A stretch of DNA of 64,000 nt from NCBI RefSeq assembly GCF_900104775.1, contig NZ_FNSA01000003.1:3906001-3970000 (forward strand), read 5' to 3'. Under the pieces are notes generated by a model. It was not told the DNA's origin. It saw nothing but the letters and a program-made list of their open reading frames with translations, and did no database searches. The translations under genes and the position numbers were made by a program. The stretch is from Tsukamurella tyrosinosolvens. GTDB taxonomy: Bacteria > Actinomycetota > Actinomycetes > Mycobacteriales > Mycobacteriaceae. Below are positions 45,664 to 56,834 of this stretch, one piece after another (position 1 is the stretch's first letter; every line of letters begins with the position of its first letter).

Positions 45664-46206
45664 TCAGAGCAGTTCGAGGAGGAAGGGCAGTTCCTGCGTT
45701 GCGTACCAGGCCAGATCGTGGTCCTCGGCGTCGCCGACGGCGAGCTCGGCGTCCTCGTCGCCGAGGTCGGCGGCGTCGACCACCTGCGCGGCGCGGGTCA
45801 CCGCCCGCTCGGCCTCGGAGACGTCGACGTGTACGGCGAGTACGTTCGTGAGCCGGATCGGCTCGGTCACCTTCAGCACGGCGTCGTCGAGGTCGGGGCG
45901 CTCCTTGGCGGCGGGGACGTCGGCGGTGATCACCACGCGCCGCACGGGATCCGGTGCGGCACCGTCGCCCTCGGCCCCGGCGCCGTCGGCCGGGTCCGGC
46001 TCCTCGACGGCGAGCAGACGCAGCGAGGCGCGCGCCGCCTGCCGCATGGCCGCCTCGGCGAGCTCCTCGTCGTCGCCCGACGTGTACGCCTCACGCAACG
46101 CGGGGGTGACACCGAAGACGGTGCCGCCCAACGGGAACAGCTCGCCATCGCGCTGCAGGACCTGCAGCCCCGCCAAGGTGCTCGGCACGTACACGCGGAC
46201 CGTCAT
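45664..46206 (-). CDS. DUF6912-type hypothetical protein (Rv3231c-like)
   Basis: The 180-residue acidic protein begins MTVRVYVPSTLAGLQVLQRDGELFPLGGTVFGVTPALREAY, which I place in the DUF6912 family found beside wax synthase and secA genes of actinobacteria. It has no signal peptide or catalytic motif. The start immediately follows the WS/DGAT stop (TAG then ATG), so the two are translated from one mRNA. The function is unknown; linkage suggests a lipid-related role. Confidence 0.75.
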   Translation of the reverse strand: MTVRVYVPSTLAGLQVLQRDGELFPLGGTVFGVTPALREAYTSGDDEELAEAAMRQAARASLRLLAVEEPDPADGAGAEGDGAAPDPVRRVVITADVPAAKERPDLDDAVLKVTEPIRLTNVLAVHVDVSEAERAVTRAAQVVDAADLGDEDAELAVGDAEDHDLAWYATQELPFLLELL

Positions 46207-47616
46207 CTACTCCCCCTTCGCGGACGCGGCGATCTCGTCCAAAGCTTCGTACAGGAACTCCGTCATCGAGATCACGTCCCACATGCCGTCGCGGTCGGCG
46301 TTGAGCCCGATGTACACCGTGCCGTTGTACGACGTGATGCCGATGGACACGACCTGGTTCGCGATGAGCGGCGGCACCGGATAGACCTGCTGGACCTCGA
46401 TGCCCGACAGGTACACCGGCGCCTGTGGGCCGGGCGCGTTGGTGACCAGCGTGTTGAAGGACCGCGGCGACACGCTCATCGCGGTGCGCGCGCCCAGGGC
46501 GTGCAGCGTCGGCGGGGTGAAGCCGCCACTCGCGGCCAGCGCCCGTGCCGCCACCTGCCGGTTCCGGTCCACCTGCGCGGCGGCGCCGTGCGCGATCTGG
46601 CGCATGCGGACCACCGCGTTGCTCTCGGCGACGGGCAGCCGCACGATGTACGCGCGCACCTGCTCCCCCACGCCGAGACCCACGTCGTCGACGGCGATCG
46701 GCTCGAGCACCCGCACTTCGGTGCCGGCGCTGATCGGCTCCCCGCGCGAGATCAGCCAGGTGCGCAGTCCGCCCGCGATCACCGACAGCAGCAGGTCGTT
46801 GACGGTGCAGCCGTACGCGGCGCGCAGCCGGCGGAACTCGTCGAGGTCCATCCGCGCGACGGCGAACCGGCGGCTCCGCGAGATGGGCACGTTGAGGGAG
46901 CGGACCGGCGTGACCGCCGTGCGGGCCCGCACCAGCGATGACGCTCGCTCGATGACGTTGGCCGCGTCCTCCTGCAGGCCCGTGATCGATTCGGCGACCT
47001 CGCCGACGACGCCCTGGATCATCGCAGCGGTGCGCTTGGGGCGCGAGAGCATGTCGATGACGGCGCCCATCACCAGCTCGCCGTCGCTCGGCTCGTGCTG
47101 CCCCATCCACAGGTCCTCGGGCGGCTCCGGCGTGTGCGGGGAGTCCGTGAGCAGCAGCTGCATCAGGTCGACGTTGGCGCGACCGTCGACCAGGGCGAGG
47201 TGGGTCTTGGAGAACACCGCGAGCCGGTCGTCCGCGAGGCCCTCGATGAGGTAGACCTCCCACAGCGGCCGCTCGCGATCCAGCGGCCGGGAGTTCAGCC
47301 GGGCGACCAGGTCGTGCAGCTGATCGTCGCTGCCCGGCTGCGGCAGCGCGGACACCCGCACGTGATAGGTGATGTCGAAGTCGCGGTCCTCGACCCAGAC
47401 GGGGCGGGCGATGCCGAGCGGGACGGTGCGCACCTTCTGCCGGTACCGGGGCACCTCGGCGAGCCGCTCCTCGATGGTGGCGAGCAGACGTTCGTACTCC
47501 AGCCCCTCGTCGGGCCGGCCCAGGATGACGAGCGAGCCGACGTGCGTGGGGGTGGTGGAATTCTCCAACGCGTAGAACTCCGCGTCGGACTGGCCGAGCC
47601 TGCCCTTCACCTGCAC
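46207..47616 (-). CDS. WS/DGAT wax ester synthase/diacylglycerol acyltransferase family (Tgs-like)
   Basis: The 469-residue protein has the condensation-type acyltransferase fold: QSDAEFYALENSTTPTHVGSLVIL at the start, PLDRERPLWEVYLIEG, the active motif region KTHLALVDGRANVD, and the PLWG-like C-terminal NTLVTNAPGPQAPVYLSG. It should make triacylglycerol or wax esters from acyl-CoA. The family's HHxxxDG reads His139-Leu140-x3-Asp144-Gly145, so the second His is missing. Position corresponds to the Rv3233c/Rv3234c (tgs3) locus. It is followed without a gap by the DUF6912-type gene. Confidence 0.88.
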   Translation of the reverse strand: MQVKGRLGQSDAEFYALENSTTPTHVGSLVILGRPDEGLEYERLLATIEERLAEVPRYRQKVRTVPLGIARPVWVEDRDFDITYHVRVSALPQPGSDDQLHDLVARLNSRPLDRERPLWEVYLIEGLADDRLAVFSKTHLALVDGRANVDLMQLLLTDSPHTPEPPEDLWMGQHEPSDGELVMGAVIDMLSRPKRTAAMIQGVVGEVAESITGLQEDAANVIERASSLVRARTAVTPVRSLNVPISRSRRFAVARMDLDEFRRLRAAYGCTVNDLLLSVIAGGLRTWLISRGEPISAGTEVRVLEPIAVDDVGLGVGEQVRAYIVRLPVAESNAVVRMRQIAHGAAAQVDRNRQVAARALAASGGFTPPTLHALGARTAMSVSPRSFNTLVTNAPGPQAPVYLSGIEVQQVYPVPPLIANQVVSIGITSYNGTVYIGLNADRDGMWDVISMTEFLYEALDEIAASAKGE

Positions 47617-47718
47617 CTCCCCCGGGGACCGATCTTCGGCGTCAGCATACGGGATCGGCGGACCGCGACCCGGCCGAGTAGATGGGATCCGAACGGCTTC
47701 CTGATGCGTCTAATCAGT

Positions 47719-48282
47719 ATGGGGGCGATCATTCTCGCGGCCGACGGGGCACGGGCCCGCGCGCCGCGCACACCGGAACCGGGCTTCGTCGTGCTGCGCG
47801 CGCCGGACGCCGAACCACCGGCGCGGCCACTGTCGCTCGTCCGGGCGGCACGGGCCGCACCGCCGCTGCCGGCACCGTCGGACCCGGCCCCGCCGGAACC
47901 GGTCGCCCTCCCCGGGCCCGTGGCCGCGGTCCACCCCGACGCGCATCGCTTCGTGCTCTCCACGCTGCGGCCCGTCTTCGAGGTGCTGGACCGGCGCCGC
48001 CCCGCGAAGCACCTCACGGCGATCGCCACGGCGACCGTCGTCGACGTGCTGCGGACCCTGGCGGAGACGGGGCCCGCGGGCACGGTCTCCGGGTGGGGGA
48101 ACGTGCACGTCGGGACGCCGCGCGCCCTGGCGCAGCGGGCCCGTCGGCGCCCGCGCGGCCCGGAGGTCGGCGCCGAGATCTTCCTGACCTACACCCGCGG
48201 GGAGCGGGTGCTCGCGGCGGCGGGGCGGGTCGAGGCCGCGGCCGGACGGTGGCGGTGGGTTGCGTTCACGACGGCCGCGTGA
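47719..48282 (+). CDS. Rv3235-family hypothetical protein (DUF6459-type)
   Basis: The 187-residue protein has a Pro/Ala/Arg-rich N-terminal half and a conserved C-terminal region (about 85-187) containing HRFVLSTLRPVFEVLDRRRPAKHLTAIATATVVDVLRTL and GAEIFLTYTRGERVLAAAGRVE. This matches the Rv3235 family placed near secA1 in mycobacteria. The function is unknown. Start choice is uncertain: ATG 47719 is used, ATG 47704 is also in frame. It is divergent from the WS/DGAT gene. Confidence 0.75.
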   Translation: MGAIILAADGARARAPRTPEPGFVVLRAPDAEPPARPLSLVRAARAAPPLPAPSDPAPPEPVALPGPVAAVHPDAHRFVLSTLRPVFEVLDRRRPAKHLTAIATATVVDVLRTLAETGPAGTVSGWGNVHVGTPRALAQRARRRPRGPEVGAEIFLTYTRGERVLAAAGRVEAAAGRWRWVAFTTAA

Positions 48283-48348
48283 CGCGGGTTACGGCGGTGT
48301 TTGCGCGAATCGCGGGCGCCCGGCGCGGAAGGGCGGTACACAAGGGAC

Positions 48349-49029
48349 ATGTCGCTGAGCTCGCTGCGTGCCGCGTTCCGATACCGGGTGGCCCGCCACC
48401 TCCTGATCGGCCCCGCCCTGTGGGCGTGGGGCCGCCCCGAATACACGGGGCTGGAGAACATTCCGCGCAACGGACCGGTGATCCTCGCCGCGAATCACCT
48501 CGCGATCTCGGACTCCTTCTACGTGGTGCAGAGTGCGCGGCGGCCCGTCAGCTTCCTCGCGAAGGCGGACTACTTCACCGAGCCCGGGCTGAAGGGGAAG
48601 TTCAAGAAGGTCTTCTTCTCCGGCATGGGGCAGATCCCGGTGGACCGGCGCGGCGGCTCCGTCTCGGCGCCCGCTCTCGAGGCGGCGACGAAGATCGTCG
48701 AGGACGGCGGCGCCTGGGGCATCCACCCCGAGGGCACCCGCTCCCCCGACGGCCGGCTGTACAAGGGCAAGACCGGCGCGGTCCGCGTGGCGCTCGCCAC
48801 CGGCACCCCGATCATCCCGATCGCCCTGGGCCGCACCGACAACCGGACGCGGAAGAACTTCTGGAAGAGCCGCGTCACGGTCGACGTGCTACCGCCGCTG
48901 GACCTGAGCGACGCGAGCCTCGACGACCAGGAGTCGATCCGCCGCGCCACCGATCGGCTGATGGACGTGATCGGCGAGCACACCGGCCAGACGCGCGTGC
49001 CCGAGTACGCGAAGAAGGGCGGCAAGTAG
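48349..49029 (+). CDS. 1-acyl-sn-glycerol-3-phosphate acyltransferase (PlsC family)
   Basis: The 226-residue protein has the acyltransferase motifs NHLAISD (His50, Asp55) and IHPEGTRSPDG, and hydrophobic segments near the N-terminus for membrane contact. It should add an acyl chain to lysophosphatidic acid in phospholipid synthesis. The start ATG 48349 follows AAGGGA by about 5 bases. The next gene starts 4 bases after its stop, forming a two-gene unit. Confidence 0.92.
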   Translation: MSLSSLRAAFRYRVARHLLIGPALWAWGRPEYTGLENIPRNGPVILAANHLAISDSFYVVQSARRPVSFLAKADYFTEPGLKGKFKKVFFSGMGQIPVDRRGGSVSAPALEAATKIVEDGGAWGIHPEGTRSPDGRLYKGKTGAVRVALATGTPIIPIALGRTDNRTRKNFWKSRVTVDVLPPLDLSDASLDDQESIRRATDRLMDVIGEHTGQTRVPEYAKKGGK

Positions 49030-49033
49030 CCGC

Positions 49034-49705
49034 ATGTCCGCGCTGCGACAGGCGTTCTGGTTCGCGCTCCTCGGCGCGGCCGTGGCGCTCCTGGGCGCGA
49101 CGGACTCGGGCGGGGCGTGGTCGCTCGAGGACGGCACCTACCTCGCCGCCGACGGGTGGCTCGTCTCCGGCGGCCACACCCGGGCCGGCGTCATCGGCGC
49201 CGCCGCGGGCGCGGTGACGGGGCTGGTGCTGTGGGCGGTCGGCGTCCGTCCCCGGGGCCGGGAGGACGACCGGATCGGGACCGTCGCGCTCGCCGGGCTG
49301 CTGGGCGCGGCCGTCGGGCTGTCGCCCGTCCTGGCGTTCGTCGGCTTCTCGTTCGCGGGCGCGGTATCGGCACCGTCGACCCCGGTGATCCTCGCGATCT
49401 ACGCGGCCGGCGGGCTGCTCGCGTACGGCGCCGCCCTGGCGGCGGTCGGCAGGGCGCTCCGGGCGCTCGGCGACGCGCACGTCCGCGCGACGGTGCGCAC
49501 CCTCGCGTGGGCGCTCCCGCTCGGCGCGGCGCTGGCCACGGCAGCAGGTGTCGCGGCAGCGGCGACGACGGACTTCTCGACGACGACCGCCACCTGGATC
49601 CGCGCCGTCATCGCGGCCCTCGCCGTGGTGGCGGCGACCCTCGCGGCCGGCCGGGCGCTCGCTGTGCGCACGGCGCGCGGGGCGGCACCGGCGGACCCCG
49701 CGTAG
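49034..49705 (+). CDS. Polytopic membrane protein, unknown
   Basis: The 223-residue protein has five to six hydrophobic helices (FWFALLGAAVALLGA, AGVIGAAAGAVTGLVLWAV, VALAGLLGAAVGLSPVLAFVGF, VILAIYAAGGLLAYGAALAAV, LAWALPLGAALATAAGVAAAA and AVIAALAVVAATLAAGRAL). No family is recognised. It is 4 bases downstream of plsC and is probably translated with it, so a link to lipid synthesis or transport is possible. No catalytic motif is visible. Confidence 0.72.
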   Translation: MSALRQAFWFALLGAAVALLGATDSGGAWSLEDGTYLAADGWLVSGGHTRAGVIGAAAGAVTGLVLWAVGVRPRGREDDRIGTVALAGLLGAAVGLSPVLAFVGFSFAGAVSAPSTPVILAIYAAGGLLAYGAALAAVGRALRALGDAHVRATVRTLAWALPLGAALATAAGVAAAATTDFSTTTATWIRAVIAALAVVAATLAAGRALAVRTARGAAPADPA

Positions 49706-49733
49706 GGCCCGCCGCGCGCCGTTCCGGCGGCGA

Positions 49734-52487
<2,754 letters not shown>

Positions 52488-52520
52488 TGAGCAACCTCAA
52501 TCCCGTGAATACAGCTAAGA

Positions 52521-52549
52521 ATCCCGGCCGCCTCTGCGGCGGCCGGGAT
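52521..52549. terminator. Hairpin between hpf and secA
   Basis: ATCCCGGCCGCC pairs perfectly with GGCGGCCGGGAT across a TCTGC loop, 18 bases after the hpf stop on the minus strand. It may end hpf transcription or attenuate read-through into secA. Confidence 0.75.
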
Positions 52550-52566
52550 CCATGGTAGGCGAAACG

Positions 52567-53292
52567 TCAGGTCAGCCGGAGGAGGCCGTAGTCGAAAGCC
52601 TTCCGTCGATAGACCACGGACGGCTTCTCGGCCTCCTTGTCGAAGAAGAGGAAGAAGTCGTGGCCGACCAGTTCCATCTGCGACAGGGCGTCGTCCACCG
52701 TCATCGGCGTGCCCGGATGGTCCTTGATGCGGACGATCTGGCCGGGCAGGTGGTCCTCGACGAGCGCGGCGTACGGATCGTCGTCCGCCTCGGACGCAGC
52801 CGGTGCGTCGGGCAGGGCCGACGGTGCCGTCGCCTCCGCCACCGAGACCGGGGTGCGGTTCCCGTAGTGCACCTTCTTGCGGTCGGAGGCCTTGCGCAGG
52901 CGGCTCTGCAGGCGGGAGAGCGCCGTTTCGAACGCGGCGTAGAAGTTCTCCGCCGCCGCCTCGGCGCGGGCGACGCCGCCCTTGCCGCGCACGGTCAGCT
53001 CCAGGCGCTGGCACTGCTTGGACTGTCGCGGGTTCGGTTCGTGGAAGAGGCTGACCTCGAACAGGGTGATGGTGGTGCGGAACTTCTCGAGCCGCGCCAG
53101 CTTGTCTCCCAGGTAGACGCGGAAGTGCTCGGGCACCTCCACGTTGCGGCCGTCGATGGCCACGGGGGCGTTGGGAGTGAGGTAGTCCTTGTCGCGCTCG
53201 TCAGTCACGTGGCTGGGTTCGCGGAAGGGGTCGACCTCGACGTTGGGGGTCGCGTGGGCGCGATTCGTGTCGCGCGGGGACAGAAGGGTCAT
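52567..53292 (-). CDS. hpf: Long-form ribosome hibernation promoting factor
   Basis: The 241-residue protein has an N-terminal HPF/RaiA domain from about 45 (IDGRNVEVPEHFRVYLGDKLARLEKF, LELTVRGKGGVARAEAAAENFYAAFETALSRLQSRLRK) and a C-terminal domain (IVRIKDHPGTPMTVDDALSQMELVGHDFFLFFDKE) that dimerises 70S ribosomes into 100S in long-form HPFs. A 40-residue N-terminal extension precedes it. ATG 53292 follows AAAGG by 6 bases. A small leader with a perfect Shine-Dalgarno lies upstream at 53409-53434. Confidence 0.94.
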   Translation of the reverse strand: MTLLSPRDTNRAHATPNVEVDPFREPSHVTDERDKDYLTPNAPVAIDGRNVEVPEHFRVYLGDKLARLEKFRTTITLFEVSLFHEPNPRQSKQCQRLELTVRGKGGVARAEAAAENFYAAFETALSRLQSRLRKASDRKKVHYGNRTPVSVAEATAPSALPDAPAASEADDDPYAALVEDHLPGQIVRIKDHPGTPMTVDDALSQMELVGHDFFLFFDKEAEKPSVVYRRKAFDYGLLRLT

Positions 53293-53408
53293 GTGGAACC
53301 TTTCATGCAGGCCCGGATCCCTTGCGCTCGTACGGATCACCAATCCGTCACTCGGTCAGCGCGCGTGGGAGCAGGCTCAGATTCGAACGGCGGGCGGACT
53401 GCCCGCCG

Positions 53409-53434
53409 CTAGGGAAGGTGTGCCATCACCTCCT
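53409..53434 (-). other. Five-codon open frame preceded by a perfect Shine-Dalgarno, hpf leader
   Basis: On the minus strand AGGAGGTG (53434-53427) abuts ATG-GCA-CAC-CTT-CCC-TAG (53426-53409), a five-residue frame MAHLP. The purine stretch equals the full complement of the 16S rRNA 3' end. It lies 117 bases upstream of the hpf start. Spacing of 2 bases is short for efficient initiation, so ribosome docking rather than translation may be the effect. Confidence 0.35.
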
Positions 53435-53553
53435 CTTTCTCGAACCGGGAAAGGTACCCCCGAAGATAGCCCCGGTTCTCGAATCCCGCCAGGATTTGGC
53501 CACTGTGAGTTCACGGACGTGTCACCCGCGCACGGAGCGCGGACCGCGCACAC

Positions 53554-53569
53554 GATGTAGCCTTACATC
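53554..53569 (+). promoter_or_regulatory. Palindromic operator over the vapB -10 box
   Basis: GATGTA-GCCT-TACATC (53554-53569) is a perfect inverted repeat with a 4-base spacer, ending directly before the vapB ATG. The -10 box TAGCCT (53558-53563) lies inside it, so bound antitoxin would block a leaderless transcript. Confidence 0.65.
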
Positions 53570-53824
53570 ATGAGCCATCGGACGCAGATCACGCTCGAGG
53601 ATGCGCAGTACGTTCGCCTCCTCGCGGAGTCCCGCGCGTCCGGGCTCGGGCTGGCCGAACTGATCCGCCGCGCCGTCGATCTGACCTACGGCGGAACCGA
53701 CGCGGACGCGTTCGACGCGGCACTCGACCAGAGCTTCGGGACATGGGGATCCGACGGGCCCGACGGCGAAGAGTTCGTAGAGGCGATCCGACCTGCACGG
53801 ATTGATCGGTTCGCCCGGTGGTAA
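53570..53824 (+). CDS. Ribbon-helix-helix antitoxin (VapB-like)
   Basis: The 84-residue protein begins RTQITLEDAQYVRLLAESRASGLGLAELIRRAVDLTYG, a ribbon-helix-helix DNA-binding domain. The acidic C-terminal half (about 42-84) would wrap the toxin. It overlaps the PIN-toxin gene by 7 bases and starts right after a palindrome containing the -10 box, so it is likely autoregulated. ATG 53570 is 6 bases after TAGCCT, suggesting a leaderless mRNA. The pair is inserted between hpf and comF. Confidence 0.85.
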   Translation: MSHRTQITLEDAQYVRLLAESRASGLGLAELIRRAVDLTYGGTDADAFDAALDQSFGTWGSDGPDGEEFVEAIRPARIDRFARW

Positions 53825-54210
53825 CGGGCCCACCGATCCTCCTCGACACGTCGATCTTCATCGATACCCTCCGCGGGCGGAGGGAGGCTCGGGACCGCCT
53901 GTCGGATGCGCGCCGGGAGGGACGGCGCCTCGTCGCGTCGGTCCTCACCCGCACCGAGGTCCTCGGCGGTATGCGCGCCTCCGAGAAGTCGTCCACCGCC
54001 GCCCTCCTCGCGGTCTTCGAGTGGATCGACGTCTCAGAGGAGATCGCCGACGCCGCGGGGTCTCTGGCCCGCCGGTACCGCGCGTCGCACTCCGGGATCG
54101 ACATCGCTGACTACGTGATCGCGGCGACCGCCGCAGTCGCCGGTGCCGATCTCTGGACCCGCAACGTCAAGCATTTCCCGATGTTCGACGGGCTCGAACC
54201 GCCGTACTGA
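53818..54210 (+). CDS. PIN-domain ribonuclease toxin (VapC-like)
   Basis: The 130-residue protein has the PIN active-site acids: Asp10 (LLDTSIFID), Glu47 (TRTEVLGG), Asp95 and Asp98 (GIDIADYVIAA), and a terminal LWTRNVKHFPMF. VapC toxins cut tRNA or rRNA when free of their antitoxin. The GTG start overlaps the antitoxin stop by 7 bases, giving coupled synthesis. All four catalytic acids are intact, so it should be functional. Confidence 0.88.
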   Translation: MVTGPPILLDTSIFIDTLRGRREARDRLSDARREGRRLVASVLTRTEVLGGMRASEKSSTAALLAVFEWIDVSEEIADAAGSLARRYRASHSGIDIADYVIAATAAVAGADLWTRNVKHFPMFDGLEPPY

Positions 54211-54311
54211 GTCGACCGGGCGAGGCTCTTCGTGACGCTCGCGTACAGCCATCCGAAGCCCGATAGCATGCTCTGACTTCAGCACTCGAGACGCTCATCA
54301 CTCCGGTGGTA

Positions 54312-54992
54312 CTACGCCGCGGCGAAGGTGAGGGCCGCGGCGACGGCCACGCCCCGTCGGGCCAGGGCGGCGACGGACTCGGCCAGGGTGGCCCCGGTGG
54401 TCACCACGTCGTCCACCAGGACGACGGTGCCCGCGGGCGGCACACCGCGCACGCGGACGGTGCCGCGCACGTTCGCGGCGCGGGCCGACGCGCTCAGGCC
54501 GACGGACTCCGCGGCGCCCACCGACCGCAGGACCGGCGCGACGGTCACCGCGCACACCGGCTCCGCGGTGCGGGCGGCGGCGCGGCACACCGCGGTCACC
54601 ACGTCGCCGCCGCGACGGCGGGCGGCCCACGCCGTGGTCGGTGCGGGAATCAGGACCAGCGGACCGTCGACCTCGCCCCACGCGCGCAGCCGCAGCACGG
54701 CGTGCGCGAGGCCACGGCCCAACGGGACGGCGAGATCGCCCCGCCCGCGCTCCTTGAGTTGCAGGACGGCGCGGCGCCGCGCACCGTCGTACCTCCCGAG
54801 CGTCCACACGGGCACCCCGACGGGGACCGTGGTGCGGATCAGCGCGGGGACGTCGTGCAGCGCGGCCTCGCAGCGGGCGCACCAGCGCACCCGCGGGAAG
54901 CCGCAGCCCCCGCAGGTGCGGGGCACGGCCAGTTCGACGAGGTCGTCGACCCCACCGGCCACCCCGCGGACCACGCTCCGCACGACGCGCAC
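54312..54992 (-). CDS. ComF-family phosphoribosyltransferase-like protein
   Basis: The 226-residue protein has an N-terminal zinc site (CGGCGFPRVRWCARC, two C-x2-C pairs) and a C-terminal phosphoribosyltransferase motif TVVLVDDVVTTGATL. ComF proteins assist DNA uptake in competent bacteria; the actinobacterial copy (Rv3242c) has unknown function, perhaps nucleotide salvage. It lies 45 bases downstream of lpqB on the same strand and could be co-transcribed. The start ATG 54992 is typical for the family. Confidence 0.9.
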   Translation of the reverse strand: MRVVRSVVRGVAGGVDDLVELAVPRTCGGCGFPRVRWCARCEAALHDVPALIRTTVPVGVPVWTLGRYDGARRRAVLQLKERGRGDLAVPLGRGLAHAVLRLRAWGEVDGPLVLIPAPTTAWAARRRGGDVVTAVCRAAARTAEPVCAVTVAPVLRSVGAAESVGLSASARAANVRGTVRVRGVPPAGTVVLVDDVVTTGATLAESVAALARRGVAVAAALTFAAA

Positions 54993-55037
54993 GGCTCCCC
55001 CGCTCCAGGTGCGCTCCTCCCCCGGGAGCGCCGGGCC

Positions 55038-56834
55038 CTAGCCCGGCAGCACCGGGTTCGCCCGGCCCCCCGCCAGGCGATCCACCTGGCTCCAGTATTG
55101 CTCGTCGCTGTCGGGGCCGATGCCGATCTGCCACACCCCCGAGGAGTCGGTGGCGTACACCGCGGTCGTCGACACCGCGACGTTGTAGACAGGCGGCGAG
55201 AGGTTGCGGCTCGGCACGGCCGTGACCTCACCGGAGTCGTAGCGCACCGACAGCACCGGCGAATCGGAGGTGGTGCGGCCGATGAAGATCGTGTCGCCGG
55301 TCTGCCAGTCCACCGACGAGGCGACCAGCTCCCGGTCGGTGACCACGGACGCCAGGTGGGCGATCTTGATCCGCCCGTTCGGCGCGGTCTGCACCACGCC
55401 GACCAGCACCCGCCCGCCCACGACCAGGGCCACCCGCACACCGTCGCGCGAGAGCCGCAGCTCCGTGATCGGGCCCGGCGCGGCCGCCGCGACCTCGCCC
55501 GCGTCGACGTCGACGGTCGAGACCTCGCCCGTGGTCTGGTCCTGCCGGACCCGGACCACGCGCGTCCCGTCGAGCACCGTCCACACGCCGGCGTCGTCGG
55601 GCGTCCACGAGGGCCGCGTCATCGATCCGGCCGTGAGCACCTGCGTGGGGACACCGCCGTACGGGGCGAGCGCGAGCGCCGTCCCGGGGCCGCCGCGGGC
55701 GCCCGCGTCGAGCACCGCCGCGACCTGCCGCCCCGACCCCGACAGCCCGATGGAACGGATCGAGTTCGACGCGCCGAGCGGGCCCGCGACGTCGGTGACC
55801 TGGCTGCCGGTGATCTTGACGAACTTGCCGTCGAGCACGCCGTGCAGGCCGACCGCCAGATCCGACGAGGCGTTCGGGCTGATGGACGCGACGTCGTTCG
55901 GGTTCCAGCCGGACTGGTGCTTGTCGTCGAGCGGAGAGCCGTCGACCGTGATCACGTACGGGCCCTGCACGTCGGCGCCGGCGAGACTCCACACGACCTG
56001 CCCGGCGATGAGCCGCGCCACGTCGGGCTCGATCCGCGGCAGGCCCGTGAGGTCCACGCGCACGCCGGCGAAGCCGACGCCCGGATCACGTTGATCGCCC
56101 TGCGCGTTCGTGACGGCGCCGCGGACGGCGGCGTTCGTGCCGAAGGGATTGAAGACGGCGTCCGCCAGCGTCGCGCGGGGGCCGCGGATCAGCAGCATCA
56201 GCAGGTCGGAGGCCAGCTTGGAGCGCGGGCCGGCGAGCCACCGGGCGTCCGGCACCAGCGTGCGGCCCGTCGGGTCCGGGAAGTACAGCAGGTACCGGCG
56301 GTAGACGGTGCGGAACTGCTCGGTGTCGATCACCAGCATCGGGGTGTCCCCGACGGAACTCAGGCCCTGCACGCGCCACTGCCCGTCGACCTGCACGAGC
56401 TGGACGTTCTGCGTGATCGACTGGCCCGCCGGCTCGAACGTCCCGTCGGCGCCGAGGAAGCCCGTCGCCTGCGCGCGGATCGTCGCCTTCATGAAGTTCG
56501 CGGAGCGCTCGGTGGGCAGCACGTCGATGTCCTTGACCACGACGGACTGCTTGGGCACCTGCCAGTTCGCGTTGGGCGTGAGGAACTTGCGGGACGCGGC
56601 GTAGTTGCCGTCGGCGACCGCGTTCGCCTTGAGGAAGTCGCGGACGATCACCTCGGGCTGCGTGTCGCGGCGCGGCGCCAGGCCCTTATCGGGCGCCGCC
56701 GTCTCGCCGCCCAGGTCGCCGATGACCCGCGGGCTCGTGGACTCGGGGATGTTGGCGCAGCCGGTGAGCGCGACCAGCGCGGCGAGCAGGATCACCAGCG
56801 CCTTCCCGACGGGCGTGCGGATCGTCCTAGGCAT
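55038..56834 (-). CDS. lpqB: LpqB lipoprotein of the MtrAB system
   Basis: The 598-residue lipoprotein has a signal with lipobox LTGC (acylated Cys26). Two GerMN-type domains follow (about 60-330), and the C-terminal part is a beta-propeller ([38 protein letters not shown]). LpqB sits on the outer face of the membrane and interacts with MtrB to set MtrA phosphorylation and cell-wall control. It overlaps mtrB by 8 bases, forming the mtrA-mtrB-lpqB operon. Confidence 0.96.
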   Translation of the reverse strand: MPRTIRTPVGKALVILLAALVALTGCANIPESTSPRVIGDLGGETAAPDKGLAPRRDTQPEVIVRDFLKANAVADGNYAASRKFLTPNANWQVPKQSVVVKDIDVLPTERSANFMKATIRAQATGFLGADGTFEPAGQSITQNVQLVQVDGQWRVQGLSSVGDTPMLVIDTEQFRTVYRRYLLYFPDPTGRTLVPDARWLAGPRSKLASDLLMLLIRGPRATLADAVFNPFGTNAAVRGAVTNAQGDQRDPGVGFAGVRVDLTGLPRIEPDVARLIAGQVVWSLAGADVQGPYVITVDGSPLDDKHQSGWNPNDVASISPNASSDLAVGLHGVLDGKFVKITGSQVTDVAGPLGASNSIRSIGLSGSGRQVAAVLDAGARGGPGTALALAPYGGVPTQVLTAGSMTRPSWTPDDAGVWTVLDGTRVVRVRQDQTTGEVSTVDVDAGEVAAAAPGPITELRLSRDGVRVALVVGGRVLVGVVQTAPNGRIKIAHLASVVTDRELVASSVDWQTGDTIFIGRTTSDSPVLSVRYDSGEVTAVPSRNLSPPVYNVAVSTTAVYATDSSGVWQIGIGPDSDEQYWSQVDRLAGGRANPVLPG

